Shown: one piece after another, positions 63,730 through 64,000 of the stretch
How the letters are laid out: every line of letters starts with the position of its first letter
Numbering within the stretch: the stretch's first letter is position 1
NCBI GenBank assembly: GCA_037783545.1
Contig: JBBELK010000517.1
Location: forward strand, 620,001-684,000
Length of the DNA stretch: 64,000 nucleotides
Source of the DNA: Henricia sp. BOLD:AAB3569
Taxonomy: Eukaryota; Echinodermata; Asteroidea; Spinulosida; Echinasteridae
Direction: 5' to 3'
Notes under the pieces: model-generated
Told to the model about the DNA's origin: nothing
Database searches by the model: none
Seen by the model: the letters and a program-made list of their open reading frames with translations, nothing else
Translations under genes and position numbers: made by a program

Positions 63730-64000
63730 CATTTGCAAGTTTATTTTAACGCTGCTTCCATAAAAATAAAAAAAGACGAAAGAAATTTTCTTAAAATTTA
63801 CAATTTCTTTGGCCTTAATTTTTTGTTTTTTTTGTTTTTTTGAGTGAGTGATAGTTATAGGGCATATTTGAGAAGTTTATGATATCACTGCAAAGACGAC
63901 AACAATTATATTTACTTGTTGATTGTTAAAATCCCAACACGATGATCACATTTCGCGTGGTTTGTTCACTGAGACTTTGTTTGAATTTTCAAGCCAATTT
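63730..64000. other. No gene recognised at right edge
   Basis: AT-rich sequence after the transposon-like element, presumably intron of the sushi/TSP1 gene. The missing half of FN3 domain 2 is not here. Confidence 0.5.

Overview
This is an intron-rich, repeat-rich animal genomic window, not a prokaryotic or viral one. Coding sequence sits in short exons with GT/AG borders and matching phases, separated by kilobases of AT-rich intron packed with inverted-repeat DNA elements, tRNA-derived SINEs and CR1/L2-like LINE pieces. The palindromes TACATGTA and TAGGCCTA recur throughout. I associate that combination with marine invertebrate deuterostomes, most likely an echinoderm. The species is an inference; no marker in the window fixes it.

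Two genes are clear, and they diverge from each other. On the minus strand, six exons between 22573 and 352 join in perfect phase into about 221 residues of a septin. The polybasic segment, P-loop, DTPG switch and AKAD motif are all present, and the protein most resembles septin-7. Its N-terminal start lies upstream (to the right, not identified) and its C-terminal part runs off the left edge. On the plus strand, fifteen exons from 39868 to 59867 join in phase into a secreted or membrane protein: signal peptide, sushi/CCP domain, Ig-like region without the usual cysteines, eight thrombospondin type-1 repeats, one complete and one partial fibronectin type III domain. It continues past the right edge. 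I do not recognise a named orthologue for this architecture.

Layout: 1-22.6 kb, septin exons in introns full of TIR elements (689-1107, 2487-3247, 4317-4567, 5481-6099, 7095-7352, 8230-9045, 10251-12529, 19186-19817, 20141-20721). 22.6-39.8 kb, the region between the two coding parts: more hairpin elements (24979-25549, 25884-26190, 26405-26757, 27564-28075), SINEs, purine-rich satellites, a mariner-like element (33746-34904), a LINE with a 594-codon reverse transcriptase ORF (36065-37849), and two or three unassigned possible exons. 39.8-60 kb, the sushi/TSP1/FN3 gene with its own load of intronic SINEs and hairpins. 60.2-63.7 kb, a probable degenerate DNA transposon with imperfect terminal inverted repeats; nothing recognised after it.

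The most interesting items are the unnamed multidomain gene and the unusual density and nesting of inverted-repeat elements, several of which would fold into long double-stranded RNA when transcribed within introns. I found no CRISPR array, operon or other system that looks new at the pathway level.
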